A stretch of DNA of 64,000 nucleotides from an uncultured Lachnospiraceae bacterium (GCA_910584585.1 CAJUBP010000014.1:21628-85627), one strand, 5' to 3'; counted from the stretch's first letter, positions 15,450-25,409 are shown. Notes: generated by a model not told the origin, from the sequence alone. Translations and numbers: made by a program.

Positions 15450-17240
15450 ATGAACGAAGAAGAAATGAGGAAAATGGGTATTCAAAAGACGCAGAAAATG
15501 GAAGAAACGCTGTGTCTGCACAGGGAACGCTACAGTCTCATCAAAGAGATTAATCGGGAACTTGTGAAGTTATTTTACCAGGGGGGAGATGTGAATGATT
15601 CCCTGGATTTTACGTTGGAGCGGATTGGGAGGCAGTATGATTTGAGGCTTGCGGCTGTGCTGGAGTATGAGGGGGCCCAGAAGGAACAGGTCTGGACCAA
15701 CTGCTGGTGCGCCCAGGAGGGAATTCGGTTTCAGGATGAATTTTCCTCACGGCCTGCATTGCCCAGGAAGGGAACCATCGGTCAGCCTTATTGTCAGGGG
15801 AGAGAAGGGCTTTTCAGAGGTTCCAAGGAGTGCAGCGTACTGTTTTGCGGCTGGGAAGAAGCGGGGGCATGGACGGATTTTGAGAAAGAGACCCTCCAGG
15901 AACTGGCGCGGATGGTTTCTTTTCTTGTGGCATTGCGGAACTATAAAGAGGAAGATCAGAGGCGGATCATGCAATTGAAGCGGAGAGATCTGCTGACAGG
16001 GCTTTATATTGAAGAAGCATTTAAGAGCAGGGTGAAAGAAGAACTTGAGAATTGGAAGGAAGATCGGGAATATGCCCTGATTTATACAGATATCAATGAT
16101 TTTTCCTATATCAACGATAATTTCGGATATACAGCGGGCAATGAGGTATTGAAAGCGTTTGCGGATTTGCTCTGCCAGTGCGAGAACAGGATATCCTGCC
16201 GGATGTACTCGGATTTGTTTATCACATTTCTCTGGGATACGGATCGGGATACAATTCTGCAGAATGTTGTGAAGACCAGCCTGGAATTCAGCAGACAGCA
16301 GAAAGAAATTTATCCGTCATGCAGCATCAGACTGACTACGGGAATCTATTTTATGGAACAGAAGGATGAGAATCTGGATATCGCTATCGAGAACGCCAAT
16401 CTCACCAGGAAGAGCATTAAGGGCTGCAGCAGCGCGTTCTGCCGGGTATATGAGAGCAAGATGAGGGCCAGACGGGAAGAGGAAAAGCAGGTGCTGGCGG
16501 AGTTTCAGGGAAGTCTTAAGGAAGGAGGCTTTCAGGTCTATGTGCAGCCTAAGTTTTATCTCTCAGAATTTGAGATTTCCGGCGGGGAAGCGCTGGTGCG
16601 CTGGAAGAAGAAGGACGGCAGAATCGAGTCCCCGGAATTGTTTATTCCCATTCTGGAGCGTTCCGGCTATATTGTGGAACTGGACTTTTATGTGTATGAG
16701 CAGGTGCTGATTTATATGCAGAGCTGGTTCGAGGCAGGTAAGGAGCCTCCGGTGATCTCCGTGAATTTTTCCAGAAGCCATTTTGAGCGGGAGGGAATTT
16801 ACCGGCGGATTATATCTTTGACAAAGGCTTACCGGATTGAGCCGAAGTACATAGAAATCGAGATTACCGAGAGCCTGTTTGCTTCCGGATATGAACTGGT
16901 GAAGGAGGAAATGGCGCAGCTTCGTCAGGCGGGCTTTCGGGTGGCGATTGATGATTTCGGCACCGGGTATTCTTCCCTTGGAATGCTTCTTGACGTTCCG
17001 GCGGATATTGTGAAGATTGACAAGAGTTTTCTGAGCCGGGAAAACCGGGAGAATGAGAAGGAATTTATTCAGCATATGGGCAAGCTGATTGAGAGTGTGA
17101 AAGAGGAAGTGATTTTTGAAGGAATTGAGACGGAGGAACAGCGGGAGTTCCTGGTAGACTGCGGATTTCAGTTCGGACAGGGATTTTTATTTGACCGCCC
17201 GATGCCTATTCAGGTGTTTCAAGAAAAATACATGAAATAA
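15450..17240 (+). CDS. EAL-domain cyclic di-GMP phosphodiesterase with degenerate GGDEF
   Basis: Probably hydrolyses cyclic di-GMP. An N-terminal GAF-like region (about 1-170) leads to a GGDEF fold whose active loop is degraded (RMYSDLF in place of RxGGDEF), so it should not make cyclic di-GMP. The EAL domain (about 345-596) looks catalytically complete: GGEALVRW, SVNFSRSHF, EIEITES, IDDFGTGYSSLG, KIDKSF and EGIETEEQ. No membrane segment is seen. ATG 15435 is also in frame, but ATG 15450 has GGGGAA seven bases upstream. It has its own promoter at 15349. Confidence 0.9.
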   Translation: MNEEEMRKMGIQKTQKMEETLCLHRERYSLIKEINRELVKLFYQGGDVNDSLDFTLERIGRQYDLRLAAVLEYEGAQKEQVWTNCWCAQEGIRFQDEFSSRPALPRKGTIGQPYCQGREGLFRGSKECSVLFCGWEEAGAWTDFEKETLQELARMVSFLVALRNYKEEDQRRIMQLKRRDLLTGLYIEEAFKSRVKEELENWKEDREYALIYTDINDFSYINDNFGYTAGNEVLKAFADLLCQCENRISCRMYSDLFITFLWDTDRDTILQNVVKTSLEFSRQQKEIYPSCSIRLTTGIYFMEQKDENLDIAIENANLTRKSIKGCSSAFCRVYESKMRARREEEKQVLAEFQGSLKEGGFQVYVQPKFYLSEFEISGGEALVRWKKKDGRIESPELFIPILERSGYIVELDFYVYEQVLIYMQSWFEAGKEPPVISVNFSRSHFEREGIYRRIISLTKAYRIEPKYIEIEITESLFASGYELVKEEMAQLRQAGFRVAIDDFGTGYSSLGMLLDVPADIVKIDKSFLSRENRENEKEFIQHMGKLIESVKEEVIFEGIETEEQREFLVDCGFQFGQGFLFDRPMPIQVFQEKYMK

Positions 17241-17251
17241 CCTGAAAACTA

Positions 17252-17280
17252 TTGATTTTTTCGGTTATAATTATTATAGT
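17252..17280 (+). promoter_or_regulatory. Promoter for the PFOR gene
   Basis: TTGATT and TATAGT are separated by 17 bases, giving a leader of about 110 bases before the PFOR start. The leader contains a repeated TAATAGATTAA word near 17350-17376. No riboswitch was recognised. Confidence 0.6.
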
Positions 17281-17398
17281 ATAAAGGAAGAATTTGTTAC
17301 GCTTTTCCATTTTGGCGCAGAGTTAAATTCTGGCCGGGAGGGGAGCGGTAATAGATTAATACAGTAATAGATTAAATTCAGGCAGGAGGAAAAATGTA

Positions 17399-20300
17399 AT
17401 GAAAAGATCTATGAAAACCATGGATGGAAATCATGCAGCAGCACATGCGTCTTATGCGTATACCGATGTTGCAGCCATCTACCCCATCACACCGTCTTCT
17501 GTTATGGCAGAAGCTACCGACGAATGGGCAACCCAGGGAAGAAAGAACATTTTCGGACAGACTGTTCAGGTAACAGAGATGCAGTCTGAGGCTGGCGCAG
17601 CCGGCACGGTGCACGGCTCCCTGGCAGCAGGCGCTCTGACCACCACCTATACCGCGTCTCAGGGTCTCTTACTGATGATCCCCAATCTGTACAAGATTGC
17701 CGGTGAAGGGCTTCCAGGCGTATTCAACGTATCTGCCCGCTGCGTGGCAACCCATGCGCTGAACATTTTTGGTGACCATTCCGACGTATACGCCTGTCGT
17801 CAGACCGGTGCGGCAATGCTCTGTGAATCTTCTGTACAGGAAGTTATGGATTTAACTCCGGTGGCACACTGCGCTGGATTGGAAGGACATCTTCCTTTCA
17901 TCAATTTCTTTGATGGATTCCGTACCTCCCACGAGATTCAGAAAATTGAAACATGGGATTATGAAGACCTGAAAGACATGGTAGATCTGGATGCTATCGC
18001 GGCATTCCGCAAGAATGCGCTGAATCCAAACCATCCCCGTCAGGACGGTTCCGCACAGAACCCGGATATTTTCTTCCAGACCAGAGAGTCCTGCAACTCC
18101 ACGTATGACGCGCTTCCGGCAATTGTTCAGAAATATATGGACAAGGTGAACGAGAAGATCGGCACAGATTATAAGCTGTTCAACTATTACGGAGCTGCTG
18201 ACGCTGACAGAATCATCATCGCTATGGGTTCCGTATGCGATACCATTGATGAGACCATTGATTACTTAATGGCAAAGGGCGAGAAAGTGGGCGTTGTGAA
18301 AGTACGTCTGTACCGTCCGTTCAGCAAGGAAGCATTGATTGCGGCAATTCCTGACACTGTTAAGACAATCGCTGTATTAGACAGAACCAAAGAGCCCGGA
18401 TCTCTTGGAGAGCCGTTATATCTGGACGTAGTGGCAGCATTGAAGGGAAGCAAATTCGACGCTGTTAAGATTACAAGCGGACGTTACGGATTAGGTTCCA
18501 AAGACACCACGCCGGGACAGATTATCGCAGTATACAATAACACAGAGAAAGAAAGATTCACCATCGGCATCTATGATGATGTGACCAACCTTTCCCTGGA
18601 AGTAAAAGAAGATCCGGTAACTACTCCGGAAGGAACCATCAACTGCAAGTTCTGGGGACTTGGCGCTGACGGTACCGTTGGAGCAAACAAGAACTCCATC
18701 AAGATTATCGGTGACAACACAGACATGTACGCTCAGGCGTATTTTGATTACGATTCCAAGAAATCCGGCGGCGTTACCATGTCTCACCTGCGTTTCGGCA
18801 AGAAGGCAATTAAGTCCACTTACTTAATCAAGCAGGCGAACTTCGTGGCATGCCACAATCCTTCCTATGTGCGCAAGTACAACATGGTTCAGGAATTGGT
18901 GCCGGGCGGAACTTTCCTTCTGAACTGTTCCTGGACTCCGGAAGAGCTGGAAACACATCTTCCAGGACAGGTAAAGAGATATATCGCTGAAAATGACATC
19001 CAGTTCTACACCATTGACGGTATCAAGATCGGTAAGGAAATCGGACTTGGCGGACGTATCAACACTGTGCTTCAGTCCGCGTTCTTCAAACTGGCTGCAA
19101 TCATTCCGGAAGAGAGAGCCATCGAACTGATGAAAGCTGCCGCTAAGGCAACTTACGGTAAGAAGGGCGATAAGATTGTACAGATGAACTATGACGCAAT
19201 CGACGCCGGCGCAACCGGAGTTGTGAAGATTGATGTTCCTGCAGGCTGGAAAGACGCTCAGGATGAAAGTTTTGCAAAGGTTGCAACCGGAGACAGAAAA
19301 GACGTTGTTGATTTTGTCAATGACATCCAGATTCCGGTAAACGGACAGGAAGGAAATAACATTCCTGTATCTGTTGTTAAGAAATATGAAAATGGACAAA
19401 CTCCCTCCGGTTCCGCTGCATATGAGAAGCGCGGCATCGCAGTTGACGTTCCGGTATGGAATCCGGAGAACTGTATCCAGTGTAATATCTGTTCTTATGT
19501 ATGCCCCCACGCTGTAATCCGTCCGGTGGCAATGACAGAGGCAGAGGCTTCCAAGGCGCCGGAAGGAATGCAGACGCTTCCGATGACAGGAATGCCGGAG
19601 TACAAGTTCAGCATGACTATTTCCGCTCTTGACTGTACCGGATGCGGCTCCTGTGCAAATGTATGCCCGGGCAAGAAGGGCGAGAAGGCTCTGACCATGC
19701 AGAACTGCGAGGCAAATGTCGGAGAGCAGGCATTCTTCGATTACGGCTTAACCACAGAGAAGAAAGTAGATGTAGTTGAGAAATTCAAAGAGACCACGGT
19801 AAAGGGATCTCAGTTCAAACAGCCGCTGCTTGAGTTCTCAGGAGCCTGCGGCGGATGCGGCGAGACGCCTTACGCAAAATTGATTACACAGTTGTTTGGT
19901 GACAGAATGTATATCGCTAACGCAACCGGATGTTCTTCTATCTGGGGCAATTCTTCACCGTCCACTCCTTATACCGTAAATGAAAAGGGACACGGCCCCG
20001 CATGGTCCAATTCCTTATTCGAAGACGCTGCAGAGTTCGGCTATGGTATGCTGCTGGCTCAGAAAGCAATCAGAGAGAAATTGAGAACCAAAGTAGAAGC
20101 ATTGGTAGCAGAAGGAAAGAACGCAGACGTTGCGGTAGCAGGAAAAGAGTGGCTTGACACTTACGGAATCGGCGCTGTCAACGGAACAGCTACAGACAAG
20201 TTAGTGGCTGCTTTAGAGGCATGCGGATGCGACGCTTCCAAAGAAATCCTGGCTGAGAAAGATTTCCTGGCTAAGAAATCCCAGTGGATCTTCGGAGGCG

Positions 20301-20935
20301 ACGGATGGGCATACGATATCGGATTCGGCGGCGTTGACCATGTTCTGGCAAGCGGACAGGATATCAACGTAATGGTATTCGATACCGAAGTTTACTCCAA
20401 CACAGGCGGACAGTCCTCTAAGGCTACTCCTACCGGCGCAATTGCACAGTTCGCGGCAGGCGGAAAAGAAGTGAAGAAGAAAGACCTTGCTTCTATCGCA
20501 ATGAGCTACGGCTATGTATATGTTGCACAGATCGCTATGGGCGCTGATTACAATCAGTGTATCAAGGCTCTTGCAGAAGCAGAAGCATATCCGGGACCGT
20601 CCCTGATTATCGCTTACGCTCCCTGTATCAACCATGGGATCAAAGTGGGCATGAGCAAAGCTCAGACCGAAGAGAAGAACGCTGTGGAAGCTGGTTACTG
20701 GCATAACTTCCGCTTCAATCCTGCATTGAAGGAAGAAGGAAAGGCAGCATTCTCCTTAGACAGCAAGGCTCCTACCGGAGATTACAAGGCATTCCTGAAC
20801 GGCGAAGTACGTTACAATGCCCTTGCAAGATTCAATCCGGAAAGAGCGGAAGAGCTGTTTGCTGCATCTGAGAAACATGCAAAAGAGCGTTATGAATATC
20901 TGAATAAACTGATTACTCTTTACGGCGAGAACTAA
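17399..20935 (+). CDS. nifJ: Pyruvate:ferredoxin (flavodoxin) oxidoreductase
   Basis: Single-chain PFOR of 1178 residues, oxidising pyruvate to acetyl-CoA and CO2 while reducing ferredoxin; a core enzyme of clostridial fermentation. Domain order is the pyrimidine-binding domain (AIYPITPSSVMAEATDEW near residue 22), domain II, the gamma domain, two 4Fe-4S clusters (CIQCNICSYVCPHA near 698 and CTGCGSCANVCPG near 755), and the C-terminal thiamine-diphosphate domain (GACGGCGETPYAK near 826, ATGCSSIWG, GGDGWAYDIG near 966 and EVYSNTGGQSS). AGGAGG lies nine bases before ATG 17399. Codon use is strongly biased, as in highly expressed genes. A strong terminator follows. Confidence 0.97.
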   Translation: MKRSMKTMDGNHAAAHASYAYTDVAAIYPITPSSVMAEATDEWATQGRKNIFGQTVQVTEMQSEAGAAGTVHGSLAAGALTTTYTASQGLLLMIPNLYKIAGEGLPGVFNVSARCVATHALNIFGDHSDVYACRQTGAAMLCESSVQEVMDLTPVAHCAGLEGHLPFINFFDGFRTSHEIQKIETWDYEDLKDMVDLDAIAAFRKNALNPNHPRQDGSAQNPDIFFQTRESCNSTYDALPAIVQKYMDKVNEKIGTDYKLFNYYGAADADRIIIAMGSVCDTIDETIDYLMAKGEKVGVVKVRLYRPFSKEALIAAIPDTVKTIAVLDRTKEPGSLGEPLYLDVVAALKGSKFDAVKITSGRYGLGSKDTTPGQIIAVYNNTEKERFTIGIYDDVTNLSLEVKEDPVTTPEGTINCKFWGLGADGTVGANKNSIKIIGDNTDMYAQAYFDYDSKKSGGVTMSHLRFGKKAIKSTYLIKQANFVACHNPSYVRKYNMVQELVPGGTFLLNCSWTPEELETHLPGQVKRYIAENDIQFYTIDGIKIGKEIGLGGRINTVLQSAFFKLAAIIPEERAIELMKAAAKATYGKKGDKIVQMNYDAIDAGATGVVKIDVPAGWKDAQDESFAKVATGDRKDVVDFVNDIQIPVNGQEGNNIPVSVVKKYENGQTPSGSAAYEKRGIAVDVPVWNPENCIQCNICSYVCPHAVIRPVAMTEAEASKAPEGMQTLPMTGMPEYKFSMTISALDCTGCGSCANVCPGKKGEKALTMQNCEANVGEQAFFDYGLTTEKKVDVVEKFKETTVKGSQFKQPLLEFSGACGGCGETPYAKLITQLFGDRMYIANATGCSSIWGNSSPSTPYTVNEKGHGPAWSNSLFEDAAEFGYGMLLAQKAIREKLRTKVEALVAEGKNADVAVAGKEWLDTYGIGAVNGTATDKLVAALEACGCDASKEILAEKDFLAKKSQWIFGGDGWAYDIGFGGVDHVLASGQDINVMVFDTEVYSNTGGQSSKATPTGAIAQFAAGGKEVKKKDLASIAMSYGYVYVAQIAMGADYNQCIKALAEAEAYPGPSLIIAYAPCINHGIKVGMSKAQTEEKNAVEAGYWHNFRFNPALKEEGKAAFSLDSKAPTGDYKAFLNGEVRYNALARFNPERAEELFAASEKHAKERYEYLNKLITLYGEN

Positions 20936-20966
20936 AAAAAGTCCTGCGCCCTTGAAGAGCAGAGAG

Positions 20967-21003
20967 AAGGAGCTGTCCTGGAATTTTCCAGGCAGCTCCT
21001 TTT
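20967..21003 (+). terminator. Strong intrinsic terminator after PFOR
   Basis: AAGGAGCTG and CCTGGAA pair with TTCCAGG and CAGCTCCTT, interrupted only by one bulged T, around a two-base turn, then TTTCC. The stem is about 16 bp. Confidence 0.85.
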
Positions 21004-21022
21004 CCGGCAGCTTCATTCTTGT

Positions 21023-21096
21023 CTAGAGCGTGTCTTAAAATTGCTTTCCGCAAGATTCTATGCTGAATTTTAAGACACACGCTAAGACACGCTCTA
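21023..21096 (+). repeat. R1 repeat, short variant
   Basis: A 74-base palindromic element starting CTAGAGCGTGTCTTAAAATT and ending AAGACACGCTCTA, with an additional inner arm AATTTTAAGACACACGCT. It is an internally deleted relative of the 166-bp R1 copies at 41028 and 50643. The arm word TTGAAAA of those copies is CTTAAAA here, and the opposite arm changes to match. It lies between two convergent genes and its right end supplies the stop codon of the GGDEF gene. Confidence 0.85.
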
Positions 21097-23019
21097 AAGG
21101 AAAGATTCGTGATATTCCCCATAACATCCCTTGGTCTTGCGCTTGACTTCATACAATGCTTCATCTGCCTGAGACAGAAGCTCATGAATGCTGCTGTAAG
21201 GATCGGCAGTTTGGGCAAATCCGCTGGAAGCGCTGATGATTTTGGATTGATCCGGTCCAAGGGATACCGGATGCTCTTTCAGGGCGTCATAAAATTCATC
21301 TAAATAATGGATAATTTCTTCCCGGCTGCCGCAGCCGAAGATCATCATGCAGAACTCGTCCCCCGAGCGCCTTGCCGTCAGGAAATGTTCTTTGGGCATA
21401 GACTGCATGACGGATGAAAAGCTTTGCAGGTAGACATCGCCTATATCATGGCCGTAAGTGTCGTTGATGGACTTAAAATAATCCAGATCCATCATAACAA
21501 CGGCGCAGATTTGGCCGTCAGGCATGTCTTGCAATGTTTTCGAGGCGAGCTGCTTGAAGTAAGGGAATTTGCACAGTCCGGTCAGAAAATCATGGGTATT
21601 CTCGTAATGCATCTGCTGTTTTTTCTGAATATCGCTGCTGACATCCAATGCCACCCCCAAATGCTTTCCGGAGGATTCAGAAATGTGGATGCGGACATAC
21701 TTAGATTCCCGGATATGGAAAACATCAGTTTCCCCGGGAATAGGATCTGCCATGATCTCACGGATGTACCGGTCAAACAGAACGGAGTTGCTGAAAAAGC
21801 GCTGGGCCATCTGCTCCGGAATATCCAGCAATTCTTTCAGGCCGGAAGTGTTGAATACATGATTCAGGCCCCGTTCGTATTCAAAGGCGGCAAGGGGAAT
21901 TCCGCTGATCTCGATAATTGCCGAGATGCGGTCTGTGCTGCTGACGATGCTTTTTACCATAGTATTGATTCCGCTGCTTAACGCTTCGAATTCCCGGTTC
22001 CCGCCGACGTTTACGGCCGTGTCCAGATGGCCGTTGGCAATGGCCGTAAGACTTTCCATAATCTGGTGGATGCCGTCTACGGCTTTTCGCTTGACTAAAT
22101 GGTTCAGCATCAGAAGCACCATCGCCTCAATGAGAAAGAGATACAGAAATGTGTTGAAAATCTGTGTCCAGAGCTTCTCAAAGAGAATATCCCGGGGCAG
22201 GGCGGCGCAAATCAGCTTGCCTTCGTAGGCAGTGGCGGTGATGTACATAGTCCTGCCGTTTACGCCTTTACGATAAGCTCCTTCTGTGCAGCCGGCTAAC
22301 TGATCCAACTGATAGCATTCTGCGTCAAAGGGCTGATTTAAGCCGTTAGAGTGTCCCAAAATCGTGCCCGTCGTGCTGTCTATGATAAAAAATTCTTCTC
22401 CCACATCTGCCGGAAATAAGGTAAAAATGGAGTCATAGGTGTTTCTTGCCTCGGCTTCCATCTGCCTGGTTGGCTTAAAACCCACCTGAACTACGCCTTT
22501 TTTGACTTTCCGGGCAACGCCTACGTACTGCATGATTTTGTTTTCAGCTGCATTGGGCTGCGAATCCTGAATTAAGTAAGCATTTTCGTCGTCGCTTTCC
22601 AAAAGGGCGAGAAAAGGCCGGGTCTGCTTATGATCTGCCATATCTATGCCGATATACTGAGAGACAGAACCTGCCACAATAATCCCATTTTCATCAATGA
22701 CATGGACTTCGTCTACATTGAGCAGATTGGCAAGATATTTCATTTCCTCTACATCCAGGGATAATTCATCTTCCTGGTCTAAGACATAAGCGGCGGCTTT
22801 GGCCCGGGTCAGGTAATCCTCGTCCAGGTTTTCCCGGATGATGGCAAGTTCTTCCTGGTTCATCTCCAAAGTGTGGACAATCTGATCCGTCTTGGTTTGA
22901 AAGGTATGAAACTGCTGGGACTCTAATGAGTGGAAGGTGAACAAAAAATTGATAAAAAATATCAGTAAAATCGCAGTTGTCATAATTGCGAAAGTATAGC
23001 GGATAAAAATTTTCTGCAT
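21094..23019 (-). CDS. Membrane diguanylate cyclase with extracellular sensor
   Basis: Probably makes cyclic di-GMP. An N-terminal membrane helix (residues about 8-32) precedes a Cache-like extracellular region of about 240 residues, then a second helix near 285-305 and a HAMP-like linker. After a PAS-like segment comes the GGDEF domain (about 480-641) with VMMDLDYFKSINDTYGHDIGD and the active loop RRSGDEF. Serine for the first glycine is accepted in active enzymes. GGGAGGATATTTTC precedes the ATG. The last codon and the TAG stop fall within the R1 repeat at 21096. The opposing EAL protein lies 4 kb away. Confidence 0.9.
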   Translation of the reverse strand: MQKIFIRYTFAIMTTAILLIFFINFLFTFHSLESQQFHTFQTKTDQIVHTLEMNQEELAIIRENLDEDYLTRAKAAAYVLDQEDELSLDVEEMKYLANLLNVDEVHVIDENGIIVAGSVSQYIGIDMADHKQTRPFLALLESDDENAYLIQDSQPNAAENKIMQYVGVARKVKKGVVQVGFKPTRQMEAEARNTYDSIFTLFPADVGEEFFIIDSTTGTILGHSNGLNQPFDAECYQLDQLAGCTEGAYRKGVNGRTMYITATAYEGKLICAALPRDILFEKLWTQIFNTFLYLFLIEAMVLLMLNHLVKRKAVDGIHQIMESLTAIANGHLDTAVNVGGNREFEALSSGINTMVKSIVSSTDRISAIIEISGIPLAAFEYERGLNHVFNTSGLKELLDIPEQMAQRFFSNSVLFDRYIREIMADPIPGETDVFHIRESKYVRIHISESSGKHLGVALDVSSDIQKKQQMHYENTHDFLTGLCKFPYFKQLASKTLQDMPDGQICAVVMMDLDYFKSINDTYGHDIGDVYLQSFSSVMQSMPKEHFLTARRSGDEFCMMIFGCGSREEIIHYLDEFYDALKEHPVSLGPDQSKIISASSGFAQTADPYSSIHELLSQADEALYEVKRKTKGCYGEYHESFL

Positions 23020-23133
23020 GAAAATATCCTCCCATGATTCAAAAAATACTCTTAAGTATTATATCATTTTTGGCGGAATTCAGAGGATTTAATATTGCGC
23101 GAAAACGTGTTATTTTGTAACGATGAGGGAAAT

Positions 23134-24426
23134 TTATGAAAATTTGGCGAAAAAAATAATCCAGAATATGCCGTTTTCTAAAAAACAGTCAATATTGCCG
23201 TCTATTTTTTCAGAAAAGGCCAGGATGCTCTGCATTCCAAGGCCGTGATCCGTTCCTTTGCGGCTTTTCGGAAGGCCGGTGACAGGGTGAAAAACAAGTT
23301 CTTCCCGGCATTCATTTTTCATTTGAATCAGCAGGCATTCGTCGCTGCAGCGGATTCTGATATCAATAGACCGGTTCTCTTTCTCAAAATTTTTCACGCA
23401 GATGATTGCGTTTTCAAAGAGATTGGCAATCACTGCGGCAAGCTCGTAATGGTTCACTGGGATCTTTCTGGGAATCTGAAGCTCCAGATTTACGCGAATC
23501 TGCAGGGATCCGGCTTGTTCCATTAACTTAGAAATAATAGAATTGACAATTAAATTGTCGCAGTGCTTTACGATTCTGCTGTCATCTGCCGCAGCGGTGA
23601 TGTGAGTTGTGATATTGCGGATTTCCCCGTATTTTCCTTCGTCCAGAAGCTGATTAATCATGCCGATGTAGTGGCGGATGTCATGGCGCAGGATCCGGAT
23701 GTTTTTTTCGGATTGCTCCACCAGATAGTATTGATCTTCCAGGCCTTTGATATAAGATTCAAAGAGTACGTTTTTCCAGTAGATGTCCTGTCTCTTGGAA
23801 TCGCTTTCGATATACCGCAGCATCACAATATAAGATATGAGCATGGTAATCATCAGGCATAGAATTCCCGGAATATTGTGGGGTTCTTCCTGCAGCGTAT
23901 GGGGGAAAAAGGCAAAACAGGAAAAGCTGCAGTAGAAGAAAGAGGGAATCAGGCATAATTCCCACCAGCCTTTGGAATCGGCGCGTTCATACTGCCTGAG
24001 CCAGATCTTATGAATGCTTTTGTAAAGAATGGCCAGGACGGCGGTGTGGATCAGAAAATTTCCCGCCAGAGAAATCGGGATATTGTGGGTATAAAGATAG
24101 AGGATAGAAGCGGTGACGCTTCCGATTATAGTGTAATTAGAGGCGCTTAATCCGAGAAACAGAACTTTGCTGCTGATTTTAGAAGCCAGAAAAAGACCTG
24201 TAGACTGGGTCACAATAATTTGAAAAATTGTGACCAGCAGGTAACAGAGATCACTGTCCGGAAAAATATTCAGTTTCAGAATGTCAGCGCAGCAAAGAAG
24301 CAGGAAGGAAATCAGGTAGATCATCCGGGAGGCTGTTTTAGAGTAACGGCGGGGAATAAACAGGTAGATAAACAGCATTAAAAATATATGACTGATCAGA
24401 TAAGATAAATTATTAAAATAGTCCAT
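23134..24426 (-). CDS. GHKL sensor histidine kinase, AgrC-like
   Basis: Membrane sensor kinase of 430 residues. The N-terminal half has six to seven hydrophobic segments (about 1-210). The phosphoacceptor is in RILRHDIRHYIGMINQLL near residue 248, the N box in AAVIANLFENAII near 340, and the G box in GTDHGLGMQSI near 400. This arrangement is the HPK10/AgrC type, usually peptide-sensing. The partner response regulator is encoded eight bases upstream in the same operon. No AgrB or AgrD gene is beside it, so the ligand is unknown. Confidence 0.9.
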   Translation of the reverse strand: MDYFNNLSYLISHIFLMLFIYLFIPRRYSKTASRMIYLISFLLLCCADILKLNIFPDSDLCYLLVTIFQIIVTQSTGLFLASKISSKVLFLGLSASNYTIIGSVTASILYLYTHNIPISLAGNFLIHTAVLAILYKSIHKIWLRQYERADSKGWWELCLIPSFFYCSFSCFAFFPHTLQEEPHNIPGILCLMITMLISYIVMLRYIESDSKRQDIYWKNVLFESYIKGLEDQYYLVEQSEKNIRILRHDIRHYIGMINQLLDEGKYGEIRNITTHITAAADDSRIVKHCDNLIVNSIISKLMEQAGSLQIRVNLELQIPRKIPVNHYELAAVIANLFENAIICVKNFEKENRSIDIRIRCSDECLLIQMKNECREELVFHPVTGLPKSRKGTDHGLGMQSILAFSEKIDGNIDCFLENGIFWIIFFAKFS

Positions 24427-24434
24427 GTTTCCCC

Positions 24435-25169
24435 CTACCTGTAATGCGATGAAATAAACAGGAGATACTGCCTCTTTACATTTGCCGTGTTCTTTTTGCT
24501 GATGGGAATGTCTGCGCCGCTGTCCATAATGATGCTGCTGCCGTCTAACTTCCTCACATAACTGAAATTAATGAGAAAGGATTTGTGAACCTGCATAAAG
24601 CATTTGTCCAAAATAAGATCTTTGATTTCGTCATCAAAAGATTTCCGGATAAAAATACTGGTTATGACGGTATTGTCAGTCAAATGGACGCGAAGCATCC
24701 TGGAAGCGTTCTCGATATATTCAATTTTGGAATATGGAACAGACACCAGCCCGTCCTTGGTTTTCACCGGAAAAATAGGATCTTCCGTATTCTGCCGGTG
24801 GTGAAGCGCATAGGTTAAAGCTTCAAAAAAAGGTTCTTCCTGCACCGGCTTCAAGAGATATCTCAGGGCGTGAACGCCGTAAGCGTCCAGGGCGAACTCG
24901 TCGGAGGAAGTGGTGTAAATAATGGCAGCCCGGCTGCCGGAATGTTTTAGAAGACTTCCAATTTCAATGCCGGTGGTTCCCGCCATGATAATATCCAGGA
25001 TATAAATGTCAGACAGATAGTTTCCCTCTATTTTCCTGAAGAGGAGCGAGGGATTCGTATAGGAGTCCAGTTCGAAGTCACTTCCCGGATAAAGAGTCTT
25101 GTAACTGGAGATCAACTGCTTTATTCTTGTCAGGTCTTTCATGTTGTCGTCGCAGATTGTAATTTTCAT
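24435..25169 (-). CDS. LytTR-family response regulator, AgrA/ComE-like
   Basis: Receiver domain with the acidic pair IICDDN-type site (KITICDDNMKD), phosphoacceptor Asp in SDIYILDIIMAGTTG near residue 59, and Lys in LKPVQEEPF near 107. The C-terminal LytTR DNA-binding domain (about 140-244) contains IEYIENASRMLRVH and FMQVHKSFLINFSYVRKLD. It is the first gene of the operon and phosphotransfer from the following GHKL kinase is expected. A TGAGGA ribosome site precedes the ATG. Confidence 0.92.
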   Translation of the reverse strand: MKITICDDNMKDLTRIKQLISSYKTLYPGSDFELDSYTNPSLLFRKIEGNYLSDIYILDIIMAGTTGIEIGSLLKHSGSRAAIIYTTSSDEFALDAYGVHALRYLLKPVQEEPFFEALTYALHHRQNTEDPIFPVKTKDGLVSVPYSKIEYIENASRMLRVHLTDNTVITSIFIRKSFDDEIKDLILDKCFMQVHKSFLINFSYVRKLDGSSIIMDSGADIPISKKNTANVKRQYLLFISSHYR

Positions 25170-25201
25170 GTATTTTTCCTCAAAAAAATCAATTTGTCGA
25201 T

Positions 25202-25251
25202 ATTATAATACAGGTTTTGACAAAAAGCAAGTAAATAGTAAATGTTTACTT
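25202..25251 (-). promoter_or_regulatory. Promoter of the AgrA/AgrC-like operon with an upstream inverted repeat
   Basis: On the minus strand TTGCTT (complement of 25225-25230) and TATAAT (complement of 25202-25207) are 17 bases apart. An inverted repeat AAGTAAA/TTTACTT at 25229-25251 borders the -35 box and could be a regulator site, possibly for autoregulation; this last point is inference. Confidence 0.65.
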
Positions 25252-25409
25252 AGCAAGCGTTTTTGGGCCTGTGATCTTGAAAAACGAAAAAATAAGTTTT
25301 CATTCTGCTGATTTTGTGGTAAAATACACTCTGATTGCAGTACAGTGTTTGAAAAAGAAGAATCCGAAGAAAGGGAGATAAGGAATAGCCTTATTTTGTG
25401 GAAGAAAAG

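Noticed and set aside
18824..19510. 228-codon minus-strand frame inside the PFOR gene
   Set aside because: It is a shadow of the strongly biased PFOR codons, with no recognisable domain and no ribosome site.
25170..25409. Lysine riboswitch before aspartate kinase
   Set aside because: The region is short, AT-rich and shared with a divergent promoter; no lysine-element conserved segments or terminator were found.
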